Part shown: positions 39,298 to 48,573 of the stretch, one piece after another
Position numbering within the stretch: the first letter of the stretch is position 1
Layout of the letters: each line of letters starts with the position of its first letter
DNA from: a virus
DNA: 64,000 nucleotides
IMG/VR virus record: IMGVR_UViG_3300021371_000004
Coordinates: 1 to 64,000 of that record
Reading direction: 5' to 3' (one strand)
Made by a program: the position numbers and the translations under genes
Notes under the pieces: generated by a model
What the model was told of the DNA's origin: nothing
The model's input: only the letters and a program-made list of their open reading frames with translations
The model's database searches: none

Positions 39298-41088
39298 CTA
39301 TGAAAGCGTACCAATCACTTCTTCAAAATCAAGTCCGGCGCGAGTAGCGACAAAGTTGAGAGTGATGAAGTTGATTGCGTAAGCAGGTTTGATGAATACA
39401 GAAGCAACCAGTTCATTGCGCGCACGCACTTCTTCTGTGTTGTTTCTTGCGTCGCACTGAACGTAGAATTCTTCGATACCGCGACGTGCTTGGATCTCAC
39501 GAAGAAGTGGTTCGACGATTGCTACAAACTCAGAGCGGGTGAATTCATCGTTAAACTCGAACATAAAGTTACGAGCAGCGAGCGCGACAGATTTCTCGAC
39601 CGCGAGGAACAAACGACGAACATTGATGCGATCGAACGCACTTGCTCGTGATTGCTTAGTCTTGTCTCCGAACAACAGGATACCGCGACCACTGAATTGG
39701 ACAATGGGGTTTACATTGGCCTTATACAGCGTGTCTCGTTGCGCCTTGGTAGGAGAGTATGCGATGGAAGTGGCACCGAGGTATTCGCCTCGACGTTCTC
39801 CAGCAGGAGAGTACCATGGTCCGTAATTAGCATCAGTAGCAGCAAGCAGACCAGCAGTACTGGAAGCAGCAGGTACATAGATGTAATTGTCGTTGTACTT
39901 ATCGTATACACGCAGATAGTTGTTATCAACTATCAGATAGGAACCAGCAGTTCCGCCTGGAAACTGATTGGTGGTTGCGAGGGTAGATGTAACAGGATCG
40001 GTATTGCCTACCACTGCTGCGCGATCAGGGGAAGCCACAACAACGCAGTCTTTGCGGGTTGCAGATGCGATTCCAGTCAGGTCATTGACAACAGTTACCT
40101 GCTCTTCGGAATTAGGCATTCCTGGAGCAATGAGTATTTGTACGTCAATTTCGTCTTGGTTCTCGAAGTTGTTGAATGCCTGCGTGTAGTCTGCTGCAAC
40201 AAGTCCAGTGCTGTTTTTCCCGTTAGACAGAGAAACCTCAGCAGAGTCCAGAGATGTGTAGAAAACGTTCTGGGCATAGTCCTTAGTTCCTGATGGTTCG
40301 GTGCCCCAGTTGGAACCATATATCATGACGTCAGAATCGAAGTCGCCGAAACGGATGTACTTAGAAGAGTTGTTGATAACAGATCCAAGGTAGTTGTCAC
40401 CGTTGTCTACTGTCTTTGCGCCCTTCGCAACAGAAACGAATGGGAATACTTCCAAAACAGAACCAACTGTTCCAGATATTGCCCCGTCCTCGTCAATTAC
40501 CGCAACGTGAACTTCGTCATTGGTTATGGTTCCTGCGGGGAATTTCTCTGATGCCCAGGAACTGGTTCCTGGCTGCGCATCGAAGTTGGCACCGTATGCC
40601 CAAGTGTTGAAGTTGTTGACAGTTTCTTGGGAGTTCGCAGAATCTCCTGACTGAATCGAGAAAATAGAAACTTTCAAAGAGTTGCCCAGAATACCTGGAT
40701 ATTTCGCAATGAACATTTCTGAACTCGTGGCGGTTTCCCACTGTTCGTCGTTGTAAACCTCTTGGGTAGAAGAACCACTGACGCTGTTATATGCGCGGTT
40801 AATTGGAACTGCTGATGAAGTTGTCACTTGTCTGTTTACGATAAGGTTTCCGGAGTAACGCAGGTACTGCGCAGCAGAGAAGTAGTCAACAGCGTTGAAT
40901 TCATTCGGAGTTCCGAATACTTCAGCAAGTTGTGCTTCGTCTTGAATGCGAGTGGGTACGTCTACTGGTCCCCAGTTAAAATCTCCAACCATACCGGACA
41001 AAGAAGTTTCGACATTTGGCCCAACGCCAGTGAGGTCGATTTCTTTAACAACGATTGCTGGAGAAACTGATGGTGTTGTAAGTGCCAT
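39298..41088 (-). CDS. 18: Contractile tail sheath gp18
   Basis: A 596-residue sheath protein. The N-terminus contains SPAIVVKEIDLTG and NWGPVDVPTRIQDE. The C-terminal core has GRGILLFGDKTKQSRASAFD, INVRRLFLAVEKSVALAARN, FMFEFNDEFTR and the last DARNNTEEVRARNELVASVF segment, which is the conserved sheath fold. T4 gp18 is 659. A late promoter lies about 80 bases upstream. Confidence 0.96.
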   Translation of the reverse strand: MALTTPSVSPAIVVKEIDLTGVGPNVETSLSGMVGDFNWGPVDVPTRIQDEAQLAEVFGTPNEFNAVDYFSAAQYLRYSGNLIVNRQVTTSSAVPINRAYNSVSGSSTQEVYNDEQWETATSSEMFIAKYPGILGNSLKVSIFSIQSGDSANSQETVNNFNTWAYGANFDAQPGTSSWASEKFPAGTITNDEVHVAVIDEDGAISGTVGSVLEVFPFVSVAKGAKTVDNGDNYLGSVINNSSKYIRFGDFDSDVMIYGSNWGTEPSGTKDYAQNVFYTSLDSAEVSLSNGKNSTGLVAADYTQAFNNFENQDEIDVQILIAPGMPNSEEQVTVVNDLTGIASATRKDCVVVASPDRAAVVGNTDPVTSTLATTNQFPGGTAGSYLIVDNNYLRVYDKYNDNYIYVPAASSTAGLLAATDANYGPWYSPAGERRGEYLGATSIAYSPTKAQRDTLYKANVNPIVQFSGRGILLFGDKTKQSRASAFDRINVRRLFLAVEKSVALAARNFMFEFNDEFTRSEFVAIVEPLLREIQARRGIEEFYVQCDARNNTEEVRARNELVASVFIKPAYAINFITLNFVATRAGLDFEEVIGTLS

Positions 41089-41167
41089 TTTTGTTTCCTC
41101 GTTTTCGATCGAAAAATTATATGTTACATGATAAGTATGACACTCGCCATCGAGCGTTCAATGTTCT

Positions 41168-41175
41168 TATTTATA
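41168..41175 (-). promoter_or_regulatory. Late promoter element TATAAATA before gp18
   Basis: Exact match to the T4 late -10 box on the minus strand, between the gp17 stop and the gp18 start (80 bases upstream of the latter). Confidence 0.65.
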
Positions 41176-41191
41176 CTCCCCAGCATTTACG

Positions 41192-42823
41192 CTAAAATTC
41201 TCGGTCGTACATGCTCCAAGGATCGAGTTTTTCTTCGTATGTAATTTCTTCTACAGGGTCTGGGCGGAAACCAAATGGCGGGACATCCTCTTCAATTTCC
41301 TGCATCCTTTGGTCAAACATCATCTTCTTTATGTTAATGTCTGTGAGTTCTTGGAAGAATGTGGTACTTGTCAAGTAACCAAGCAACACAAAGTTCATCA
41401 CGAGGTCGTCGTGGTTTCCGGGGGATGCTTCATATGAAGCACCCTTGACCTCAAATGTGGATATTTCAAGTATAGTATTCTCGTCGACAATGTCGAGTTT
41501 GTTTGTTTCCATCAGGTCTTTGAATCCGGAGCAACCTATCCTTTTTGTTCTGCGGGTCATCTCTACACCAACTCCGCTGGACTTGGTCATGGACTCCATG
41601 TGGACGTTTTCATATTCCATCTCATGATAGATTCCATTACAAACCAAGGCACCTGCATCGTTTGATTCTATGACGACATATGCAGTGTTGTAGGAATTCG
41701 CCCACTTATAAATAATGTCAGGAAAGAGCAACGGAGAGATAAGATTGTTGCGATAGACAGCGACCTGCTTGAATGGTCTGCTACTGATATCGACTACGTT
41801 AAACGTACTAAAATCCTGCCCCCTTCCTTTTGCAACGTCAACGCACATGACGTATTGCGACCCCTTACGAGGTTCATCGTACACAAGTAGGTCACCGCCT
41901 TCTAGTATCTTGATTGGTCTGGAAGTCTTCAGGTTCAACAGAGTTTCTGGATTGATTAGCGTATCCCCTGTCCCAAAGAACGTATTACCAAACTCTTGGT
42001 CAAACTGAATCTGTGAAGTGTTCGCAATGGTCTCTTGCTTCCATGCTTCATCTCTCCCAGGAACGTCCCACCAATCTACCCTGAATGGTTTGAATTCATT
42101 TACTCCCTGAACTGCACCCTCCCATATCTTATGGAATGGATTGCCGATACCATTGGCAGTTGATGTTACGATAACCTTGGTGTTCTTACCAGAAGATACA
42201 ACAGGATATGTTGACGTGTAGAACTCTGCTGCCTTTTCGACGAAAGCAAACTCATCCATGAACAGCAGGTTAACAGACTGACCCCGAATAGAGGAACCAG
42301 AAGTCGCGGCAGCAAATACTTTTGAGTTGTTACTAAACTCGATCGTGCCTTTGTTCAGACTCTTACAACCTGGCTGAAGAAAGAATGGAAGGTTCTCAAG
42401 CATCAGGGTTATACGAGAGAGCATCTCCCGAGCAGTAGCACCTTTGTTCGCAACGATGGCAATGTTTTGTTCAGTGTGGAATATGGCATACCAAAGTATG
42501 AACCCGACAGAAGAAATAGACTTACCAGATTGGCGGCAAGCAAGGATAACAGAGAACCTGTTATTCATGAAGTGGTCAAACATCTTCTCTTGGTATGGGT
42601 ACAGGTCAAAGGGAACCAGACCATCATTCAAGTTGATAACCTTCAGATATGTCCTCGCAAAGTATGCAGGGTCGGACATGCACTTGGCATATTCCGAAAC
42701 CATGTCCTTGGTCCAATCCTCCTCAACACCGTCTTTCTTTACATGTGGGTTGGCAAGATAGTGGGTGTCGGGTTTTAGTTTGGAATCAGGTATCTGTGCT
42801 ATCTGTAGGGGTGATGTGCTCAT
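41192..42823 (-). CDS. 17: Terminase large subunit gp17
   Basis: A 543-residue packaging ATPase and nuclease. Walker A is CRQSGKSISS, Walker B LLFMDEFAFV, and the coupling motif region is VTSTANGIGN. Nuclease aspartates appear in MCVDVAKGRG, VIESNDAGA and GNHDDLVMNF. It cuts concatemers and packs DNA through the portal. T4 gp17 is 610. It overlaps gene 16 by 38 bases. Confidence 0.96.
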   Translation of the reverse strand: MSTSPLQIAQIPDSKLKPDTHYLANPHVKKDGVEEDWTKDMVSEYAKCMSDPAYFARTYLKVINLNDGLVPFDLYPYQEKMFDHFMNNRFSVILACRQSGKSISSVGFILWYAIFHTEQNIAIVANKGATAREMLSRITLMLENLPFFLQPGCKSLNKGTIEFSNNSKVFAAATSGSSIRGQSVNLLFMDEFAFVEKAAEFYTSTYPVVSSGKNTKVIVTSTANGIGNPFHKIWEGAVQGVNEFKPFRVDWWDVPGRDEAWKQETIANTSQIQFDQEFGNTFFGTGDTLINPETLLNLKTSRPIKILEGGDLLVYDEPRKGSQYVMCVDVAKGRGQDFSTFNVVDISSRPFKQVAVYRNNLISPLLFPDIIYKWANSYNTAYVVIESNDAGALVCNGIYHEMEYENVHMESMTKSSGVGVEMTRRTKRIGCSGFKDLMETNKLDIVDENTILEISTFEVKGASYEASPGNHDDLVMNFVLLGYLTSTTFFQELTDINIKKMMFDQRMQEIEEDVPPFGFRPDPVEEITYEEKLDPWSMYDREF

Positions 42824-43169
42824 ACTCTGCTGTCACTTCTTTCTCATTGTTTACATCTTGCAGCATTCGTTGCAAGTCAGTGGTGGAACCAATGAAGACA
42901 TTGGTTTGTCCAGCGGGGAGTTCTTTTGGTTTTGGGGCATCTTCTTTTTCGAGATCTTTCTTCTGTTGTTGTAGTCTCAACAACTGGTTGGAAACATCAG
43001 CGGTGTCCTTCATTAGTTTAGCAAGGACTTCATATGCACGAGGGTGTTCGGATTCCTTGGCGACCTCGAGCATCTCCTCCATACCCTCACGACCTTTACA
43101 GATCATATCGTATAGAGTTTCTCGGGCAAACTCGTAATCATTTTCCTTGTCGCCGTTTTCTTTACTCAT
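42786..43169 (-). CDS. 16: Terminase small subunit gp16
   Basis: A 127-residue protein. The central part is a long coiled coil (EVLAKLMKDTADVSNQLLRL and after), as in T4 gp16, and the ends are charged. It recognises DNA and stimulates gp17. A GTG at 43172 is an alternative start. It lies between 15 and 17 as expected. Confidence 0.85.
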   Translation of the reverse strand: MSKENGDKENDYEFARETLYDMICKGREGMEEMLEVAKESEHPRAYEVLAKLMKDTADVSNQLLRLQQQKKDLEKEDAPKPKELPAGQTNVFIGSTTDLQRMLQDVNNEKEVTAEYEHITPTDSTDT

Positions 43170-43181
43170 CACAAAACCTTA

Positions 43182-43978
43182 TCACGTAAATGGATGTGGC
43201 ACGTATTGATCGCTATCAATTATTTCTGTAGTTATCGTATAGTCTGAATCAGGAGAAACTGGACTGGGGTCGGTCGACAACTTAATCGTCTCGGTATAGT
43301 CAGAATCTCTGGGAGAATCGCCATCCATATTATATAGGTCGATGTCTATCCGGTTGATGATCGCGGTGTCGTCTGCTTTCGGTCCATAGAAATTGACTTT
43401 CATATCAAACTGTAGAGTGTATATGATAGTCCTTCTAGACTCCATGGCACCTTCGAAGTCGTCGCTGAATACAACTGATTGTAGTATAACAGGGACATCT
43501 TCTACGATGTCAACACCATCGACAGGTTTGACTGAAAGCGTATACTGGGGAGCAAAGTATGGAAGTATCTGCTCAACAACCTGCAACGCATCGTCGTGTT
43601 GTTTGGCATATATGCTCAACTCAAAAGAAATTATATATGGAGTTGGCGTATAAAAATTCTTTCCGGTTCCAGCAGTATCTCCAGGTTTACAAAAGGTGTT
43701 CATCTTCGGCAACTGGCGTTGTGGGTCATATTGCATGTTGACGATCTCAAAAGACATGCGTGGTAATTTTATCGCCAGTTGCCTTTCGTTATCTTCTCCA
43801 TTATTCATCTCAGCAATACGCTCGAGGAATTTGCGCTGGGGGCATATGCCAGAGGAACCTTCATCTGGTCATAAGTAGTGCTACCCTTTTTGCGAATTAT
43901 ATAAAGGTTATTGAACATCGCGCCAAATATAGCAACAGACTTTCTGACACGCTCATTATAGAAATGGTCGCCAAAAAT
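43182..43978 (-). CDS. 15: Tail sheath terminator gp15, split by a frameshift
   Basis: Homology to gp15 runs across two frames. The first (43978 down to about 43842) encodes FGDHFYNERVRKSVAIFGAM, then NNLYIIRKKGSTTYDQMKVP and LAYAP. The second continues QRKFLERIAEMNNGEDNERQ and reaches the conserved QVVEQILPYFAPQYTL and RRTIIYTLQFDMKVNFYG. Joining them needs one more base in, or a -1 slip on, the run of five C (minus strand) at 43838-43842; the joined protein is about 265 residues, close to T4 gp15 (272). In the first frame a TGA at 43805-43807 overlaps an ATG at 43806-43808. The start seems to be ATT at 43978, because AGGAGG ends 8 bases before it; a TTG at 44011 is the alternative. gp15 closes the tail and joins it to the neck. 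Confidence 0.8.
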
Positions 43979-43982
43979 TGTA

Positions 43983-44594
43983 CTACCCTCCTCTTCCGAA
44001 CGACCAACCAAGACTCAATCTTGCTTCCCATTCTTCCTTCGATACTTTCTGTGACTTATTATTCAGATACATCCACTTCTGCCCAATTCGTTTCTTCTTG
44101 AACTCTGGGTCTGCCCATCGCTTCAGGGCAGCGGTCTTGTAGTTGGTTGTGTCATCTGGTTTCGAGTATGTTATCTTACCTTCACGATGTGCTTTAGTCA
44201 GATTATAGCGAGAACTTTCCCTCTTACGCTCCTTTGATTCTTCGCTCCAGTCTGCGAATGCTCTTCGGTTTTCAAGATTCTTTATACGATCAAACGCAAC
44301 CACAGGTATGGCAATGTTGTCTGTGTGGTTCAGGTAGTTGACGTTCTTGACAAGACCTGCTCGTTTTATAACAGAGCATTCGTGTTGTCTCGCCTTGTCG
44401 GTATCTTCACCAAACGTCTTACGAATATCTATAACTTCTGGTGCTCCATGCTTCTCTGCATATGCCTGCACGTGCTTCGATGAGGTGAAGTAATTCTTCC
44501 ACAACTCAGAAGGATCGCAACCCTTGGCGTATCGAACACCATAGTAAGACATACCGGTGGACCATCTCAAGAGGTAACAGTAACTGTTCCTCAT
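43983..44594 (-). CDS. GIY-YIG-type homing endonuclease
   Basis: A 203-residue protein absent from the T4 gene 14-15 junction. The N-terminal part has CYLLRWSTGMSYYGVRYAKG, then LWKNYFTSSKHV and, about 30 residues on, ARQHECSVIKR, matching the GIY-YIG nuclease layout with a later catalytic glutamate. The C-terminal region has KRWADPEFKKKRIGQKWMYL and a last LGWSFGRGG, like the DNA-binding NUMOD-type repeats of mobile endonucleases. It begins by overlapping gp14, and its last codons hold the ribosome site of gene 15. Confidence 0.75.
   Translation of the reverse strand: MRNSYCYLLRWSTGMSYYGVRYAKGCDPSELWKNYFTSSKHVQAYAEKHGAPEVIDIRKTFGEDTDKARQHECSVIKRAGLVKNVNYLNHTDNIAIPVVAFDRIKNLENRRAFADWSEESKERKRESSRYNLTKAHREGKITYSKPDDTTNYKTAALKRWADPEFKKKRIGQKWMYLNNKSQKVSKEEWEARLSLGWSFGRGG
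43987..43992 (-). promoter_or_regulatory. Ribosome site that points to an ATT start for gene 15
   Basis: AGGAGG within the last codons of the endonuclease gene, 8 bases before ATT at 43976-43978. No ATG or GTG lies at a usable distance, so this site decides between an AUU start and the more distant TTG at 44011. Confidence 0.5.
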
Positions 44595-45484
44595 TATACG
44601 ATATCTCCGAATGGATTCTGCTCAGAAAAGTCTAAGAACTCCAAGGCAGAAACGTCGAATGAAGTGACATTGCCATCGGCACCACCAGGACTTGCTGGTT
44701 GAATCTCCTGCAACTCTTCAACGAGAGTTGGGGTAGCGGAAACACCAGACTCATCCCCCACTACAGCAACAGCAGGAGTCAGTGCCCTATATTCGCCGGT
44801 GTTGTTACCGACATGTGCAAGGTACAACTCATTATCCATAGAGTTGACAACCTTTCCGGTCACAACATGGTCTGCGTGGGTCTGTGTGATTGTTTCGCCT
44901 TTAATAAACCCAGCAGAAGTATCCATGGTCAACTTGTATTGGTACGCTGCAAATTCTTCTATGTCGTCTATCTCAGGAACACCAGTATCGAAATCAGCAT
45001 TAGTGTATTCAAACAATTCACAATTCATTCTGAACAGTGGTAGTTTACCCAACTGGTAGAATGGGTTCTCGTCCTCAACCTTCATTATCTCGAAAGTTGA
45101 ACCGCTGAGAGGGACGTGAATCAGATCCCCTTCCCTCGGTCTGTAGTATTTTTCTTCTTCCGTTTCTTGGTGCTTTCGTATCTCGTTGTTCCATCTTCGG
45201 CGTGCCATAAGCAGGGTTGCTGCGTCACGAATCTCTACGCCAAACTTGGAGAATAAATCTCCGTCACCATCAAACCCTTCAATGTTTTCGAGGTAGACTT
45301 CTATCCTGTATGCATATGCGAATCGAGACAATTCCTCGTCATTGAAAATCATATCACGGGAAACAACCTCGCGAGGCAGATAGTATATGTCTGTACCGAA
45401 AAACTTGAGAGACTCTACGATTATGTCTTCGTAGAGGTTCTGCTCGGAGAGAACATTGTGCCGGAAATGTCGGGAAGTCGCCAT
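44594..45484 (-). CDS. 14: Neck protein gp14
   Basis: A 296-residue head-completion protein. Family start SRHFRHNVLSEQNLYEDIIV, ESLKFFGTDIYYLPRE, and VEIRDAATLLMARRRW are present. It forms the connector between portal and tail with gp13. The T4 protein is 256. The start lies one base from the gp13 stop. Confidence 0.93.
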   Translation of the reverse strand: MATSRHFRHNVLSEQNLYEDIIVESLKFFGTDIYYLPREVVSRDMIFNDEELSRFAYAYRIEVYLENIEGFDGDGDLFSKFGVEIRDAATLLMARRRWNNEIRKHQETEEEKYYRPREGDLIHVPLSGSTFEIMKVEDENPFYQLGKLPLFRMNCELFEYTNADFDTGVPEIDDIEEFAAYQYKLTMDTSAGFIKGETITQTHADHVVTGKVVNSMDNELYLAHVGNNTGEYRALTPAVAVVGDESGVSATPTLVEELQEIQPASPGGADGNVTSFDVSALEFLDFSEQNPFGDIV

Positions 45485-45485
45485 A

Positions 45486-46247
45486 TCAACCTACGAAGAA
45501 GTCGGGTGGTACTTCTTGCTCCAACCGCATCCGCTCACGTAACTCGGTTATCTCGGTCTTTGCTTCTTCGAGTATCTGACGACCAGAAATGGTAATACCT
45601 CCAGGTAACTGCATGCCTTCAAACTTGGACATGTTCTGACCCCACTGCTCTTTAATCAAGGCAGTCGTGAAGTCTTTAACGAACATGTCGTTCCAGACAG
45701 ATGAGTTGGTATCTGGATCAACTGTTTGATAGACTTCAAAGGCAACGTGTTTGCCTTCGGTCAACTGTCCATCTTCTATATCGCTGTGCAAGAATATCTT
45801 GTTTGCTCGTCGAGCAAAAGTTATTAAAGGGAGTCCATTGATCTTCATGTCAAGCAGTGCCATATGTTGACGAGTCTGCTCCATATATGCCATACCACCA
45901 GTGCCATACATACCGCTCATATTATGCATATCGCTCATTGCCAATTGGTATTGGAAAGAGAAGAAGTTTGAACTTTGTATGAGAGCATTCGATACAGGAA
46001 ACATCTTTGTAACATATAAGATGTTGTCTGGTATAGTGATGTACTTATTCGCGATATCGGTTGAAGTCATCTGGTATTCATAGTATGCGCGCATAGTGGC
46101 ATCGCCATGAAACTCTTGGTAGACCTGTAGAGCATCGTCAACCTTATCTTCTATCTGGTCTTCATCAACGTTTATCTCGATAACGGGTTCGCCCAGTCTT
46201 CGGAGACTATAGTCTATCAGACCCTGCCTTGATGTTATTACTGCCAT
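45486..46247 (-). CDS. 13: Neck protein gp13
   Basis: A 253-residue protein. ITSRQGLIDYSLRRLGEPVI and DDALQVYQEFHGDAT begin the family fold. The centre has IPDNILYVTKMFPV, and the C-terminal helix LEEAKTEITELRERM is also conserved. It ends VPPDFFVG. It caps the portal after packaging. T4 gp13 is 309. A late promoter is 26 bases upstream. Confidence 0.92.
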   Translation of the reverse strand: MAVITSRQGLIDYSLRRLGEPVIEINVDEDQIEDKVDDALQVYQEFHGDATMRAYYEYQMTSTDIANKYITIPDNILYVTKMFPVSNALIQSSNFFSFQYQLAMSDMHNMSGMYGTGGMAYMEQTRQHMALLDMKINGLPLITFARRANKIFLHSDIEDGQLTEGKHVAFEVYQTVDPDTNSSVWNDMFVKDFTTALIKEQWGQNMSKFEGMQLPGGITISGRQILEEAKTEITELRERMRLEQEVPPDFFVG

Positions 46248-46272
46248 TGGTTTACCCTTCGAAGTTTAGTTC

Positions 46273-46280
46273 TATTTATA
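46273..46280 (-). promoter_or_regulatory. Late promoter element TATAAATA before gp13
   Basis: Exact late -10 box on the minus strand, 26 bases before the gp13 ATG. Confidence 0.75.
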
Positions 46281-46285
46281 CCATC

Positions 46286-46774
46286 TCAGAAGTTGTGTAT
46301 AGATTTCTGCATATTTTCATATAGAATTCCTGTTTCGAATTCCTTCTTGGTGTAGCACCAGCGTAATAAAGAAACACCCTGATTCGTTATGGTTTCGGTG
46401 GTTCCGGCAGCACCGCCATTTATGTCTATTAGTATTCTTCTAACCTTTGGTTCCCCCTCCTTTATAAAAGAAAAGACTGAATCGTACCCAAGGGTTTCAA
46501 AAATCCAGTGGAAAGTTCTATAGATGTGCATATTGCGCAGGGTTCGCCTTTGTTCTTTGTCGAGACCAGAATCCAATGCAGGACGCCAATTGGCGATTGA
46601 TTTTAATTCGCAGGAGTTTTCTGGTTCACTGGTGATCATCGCTAAATGAAACACTTCTTCATTTAACATACTGACAAAGTATTTGTCACAGACCCAGTGA
46701 TCTAAGTTATGGTTCTGCGCCTTGAGTATCTTTAACCCATTTTCATCCCAATCATTATGAAAGAATTTGATCAC
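46286..46774 (-). CDS. Hypothetical protein upstream of gp13
   Basis: A 162-residue protein. MIKFFHNDWDENGLKILKAQ and CDKYFVSMLNEEVFHLAMIT begin an alpha/beta domain, with an internal IYRTFHWIFETLGYDSVFSF. Nothing identifies it. It overlaps the gene upstream (ATGA). It may belong to the virion gene unit that precedes the neck genes. Confidence 0.55.
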   Translation of the reverse strand: MIKFFHNDWDENGLKILKAQNHNLDHWVCDKYFVSMLNEEVFHLAMITSEPENSCELKSIANWRPALDSGLDKEQRRTLRNMHIYRTFHWIFETLGYDSVFSFIKEGEPKVRRILIDINGGAAGTTETITNQGVSLLRWCYTKKEFETGILYENMQKSIHNF

Positions 46775-48201
46775 TCTCCGATTAAATCCAGACCTTTATA
46801 TATTTCAAAGACCGGATCTTTTCCTTTGAGAATCTGCTGCACCCGTTCGCCCCCTATATACACACCAGTCGATTTCCTTGTCAATATCAGGGCAGCGAAG
46901 AAAATCCCTTTATCGGAAGGTCCAGATAACCCAGTTCCAAGATACTGCCTAATACTGGTGTGGTCTACGGTTGCAGCAGTTGTATAGGTCACATCCCCTC
47001 CTGTTCCAGAACCGAAGTCGACGGTGGCCACGCCCCATTTATCTAACCTTGCTGCAGATACGTCCGAGGTGCTGGTGGATGACCCATGCCCAGAAGACCA
47101 AGTGCCTCCTTGTGCGACGCTACCTTTTTGAAATAGAATTGATTGCCCATAATCTTGGTCCATCGAGTTTACGCTTCCGTCGCCATCTTCTGATGTATGG
47201 ATCATCCCGATAACCGCAGCGTCATAACCATTTCTCAGATATTGTGGTGCTGTGGTAACCTGTTTAGTAAGTTCCGCTCCTGTCATACTATCTGTGACAA
47301 GGTTGATGTTTTCGGGGTCTTCTAACTCTATAGAAACCGCTGTTATAGTGAAGGATGATGCAACCAATCCATCCCCAACTTCGTCAACGACAAATTCACC
47401 GGTGCCAAAAGAGGATACTTCCAATGAATTTTCTTGTGTGGGGGTCACGGAATATTTTGGGTTTCCACAGATAGCATTATCAAATATTCCGCCGATGGGT
47501 CGGGGAGTATTCAGACCAGATGGAGATTGACTACAAAGCGCATACTGTTTTAGTGTGGTCCCTTGATGCATACCAGCAATGCCGAACGAATAAGTGGCGT
47601 CGTCCCCGCCAGTCGTGGCAGTGTTAACTGCCATAGTGCTGACGGCAAATAGTAGGTTTGGGTTGCAAGAAGAATTAACAAGTGAGTGGGTGTGCGGAAA
47701 CGAAGACATGGTTGCCGTGCTCAGAGAATCTAGGCTGGTGGATTTTATACCGTCACCGCCCAAAGCAATGACGTTGAGTTCAATCGCAGTTCCCTGATCA
47801 TCAGGAGTTATTGTTATGCCACCAGATATCGCAGTGACAAGTCCACTACAACTCAGGGAACCTCCGGAGCTGCTCAGAATCCAATAGGACAACTTACCAG
47901 CGTTTGCTGGCGCGAAAAAATTCGGGTATCCGTTTGAGGTGTCGCTGAAACCTTGATTATGCTCTTCATGAACCCAATGGCATACTGGGTTGGCGAATGC
48001 AGTTCCTTCATCGCACCAAATTGCTAGTGATTGCGAATTCCTGGACTGAGTCTGCTGAGCAGTTGATGGTGCCTTGAATGCATGTACTATCAAAACCTTT
48101 GGGGTTTCGGTTCCAAAGGCGGCAGAAGTTAAACTCGTTTCAGAATAAGAAGTAGTGACCCTTGCGCGAAACACATGAGAGAGTATTTGTTTCTGTGCCA
48201 A
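46771..48201 (-). CDS. Putative virion/tail structural protein (476 aa)
   Basis: A serine-, threonine- and glycine-rich, beta-type protein. The N-terminal 75 residues (LSHVFRARVTTSYSETSLTS onward) lead into repetitive strands typical of receptor or fibre proteins. The C-terminal part has DKGIFFAALILTRKSTGVYI and a last helix-like segment. No conserved name known to me. Position among fibre genes supports a virion role. Confidence 0.6.
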   Translation of the reverse strand: MAQKQILSHVFRARVTTSYSETSLTSAAFGTETPKVLIVHAFKAPSTAQQTQSRNSQSLAIWCDEGTAFANPVCHWVHEEHNQGFSDTSNGYPNFFAPANAGKLSYWILSSSGGSLSCSGLVTAISGGITITPDDQGTAIELNVIALGGDGIKSTSLDSLSTATMSSFPHTHSLVNSSCNPNLLFAVSTMAVNTATTGGDDATYSFGIAGMHQGTTLKQYALCSQSPSGLNTPRPIGGIFDNAICGNPKYSVTPTQENSLEVSSFGTGEFVVDEVGDGLVASSFTITAVSIELEDPENINLVTDSMTGAELTKQVTTAPQYLRNGYDAAVIGMIHTSEDGDGSVNSMDQDYGQSILFQKGSVAQGGTWSSGHGSSTSTSDVSAARLDKWGVATVDFGSGTGGDVTYTTAATVDHTSIRQYLGTGLSGPSDKGIFFAALILTRKSTGVYIGGERVQQILKGKDPVFEIYKGLDLIGE

Positions 48202-48220
48202 AATGTATCTCCATCATTTA

Positions 48221-48499
48221 TTATGTTAAAAAGTACATCGTGTCACTATCAACTGAAGATCCGAACACGAGCAACACGTACTCGGTTGCAGTTAAAACCT
48301 GAACTTTGTCGGGTTGGTCGCTGGCAGAGCTTGCTGCGTTATTCACTTCGACAAGATTCTTCGTGGCATACTTTGCGTCCCAGCGGGAGTCAACTTCCGC
48401 CGAGTCTTGTATTTCATTATTCAGGTTCGTGAAGTTATCATCGACCTCATCATGAGTGAGGGGTGAACCCTTACCGGATCTCAATGTGATGTTGGCCAT
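48221..48499 (-). CDS. Tail-fibre-associated small protein
   Basis: A 92-residue protein. The N-terminus NITLRSGKGSPLTHDEVDDN with FTNLNNEI is a motif widely seen at the start of phage tail fibres (LTxxEvDxNFxNL). The rest is a short beta-rich tail. It may attach a fibre. It begins a unit that follows the hairpin at 48535-48551. Confidence 0.65.
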   Translation of the reverse strand: MANITLRSGKGSPLTHDEVDDNFTNLNNEIQDSAEVDSRWDAKYATKNLVEVNNAASSASDQPDKVQVLTATEYVLLVFGSSVDSDTMYFLT

Positions 48500-48534
48500 T
48501 ATTGATTACCTCAATTTAAGCATGGAAAGAAGAT

Positions 48535-48551
48535 GGGGTGCGATGCACCCC
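48535..48551 (-). terminator. Hairpin, possible weak terminator
   Basis: Stem GGGGTGC / GCACCCC with a 3-base loop, followed by a moderately T-rich stretch (ATCTTCTTTCC) on the minus strand. It lies 22 bases after the 48574-48951 gene. The short T run makes termination uncertain. Confidence 0.45.
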
Positions 48552-48573
48552 AGAGTAGTGATCCTACTTCTTC

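Noticed and set aside
43835-43845. Programmed -1 frameshift signal in gene 15
   Set aside because: The frame-zero codons are GCC CCC AGC, which do not form a classical X-XXY-YYZ slippery heptamer and no strong downstream hairpin was seen. A homopolymer indel is simpler, though slippage on five C is not excluded.
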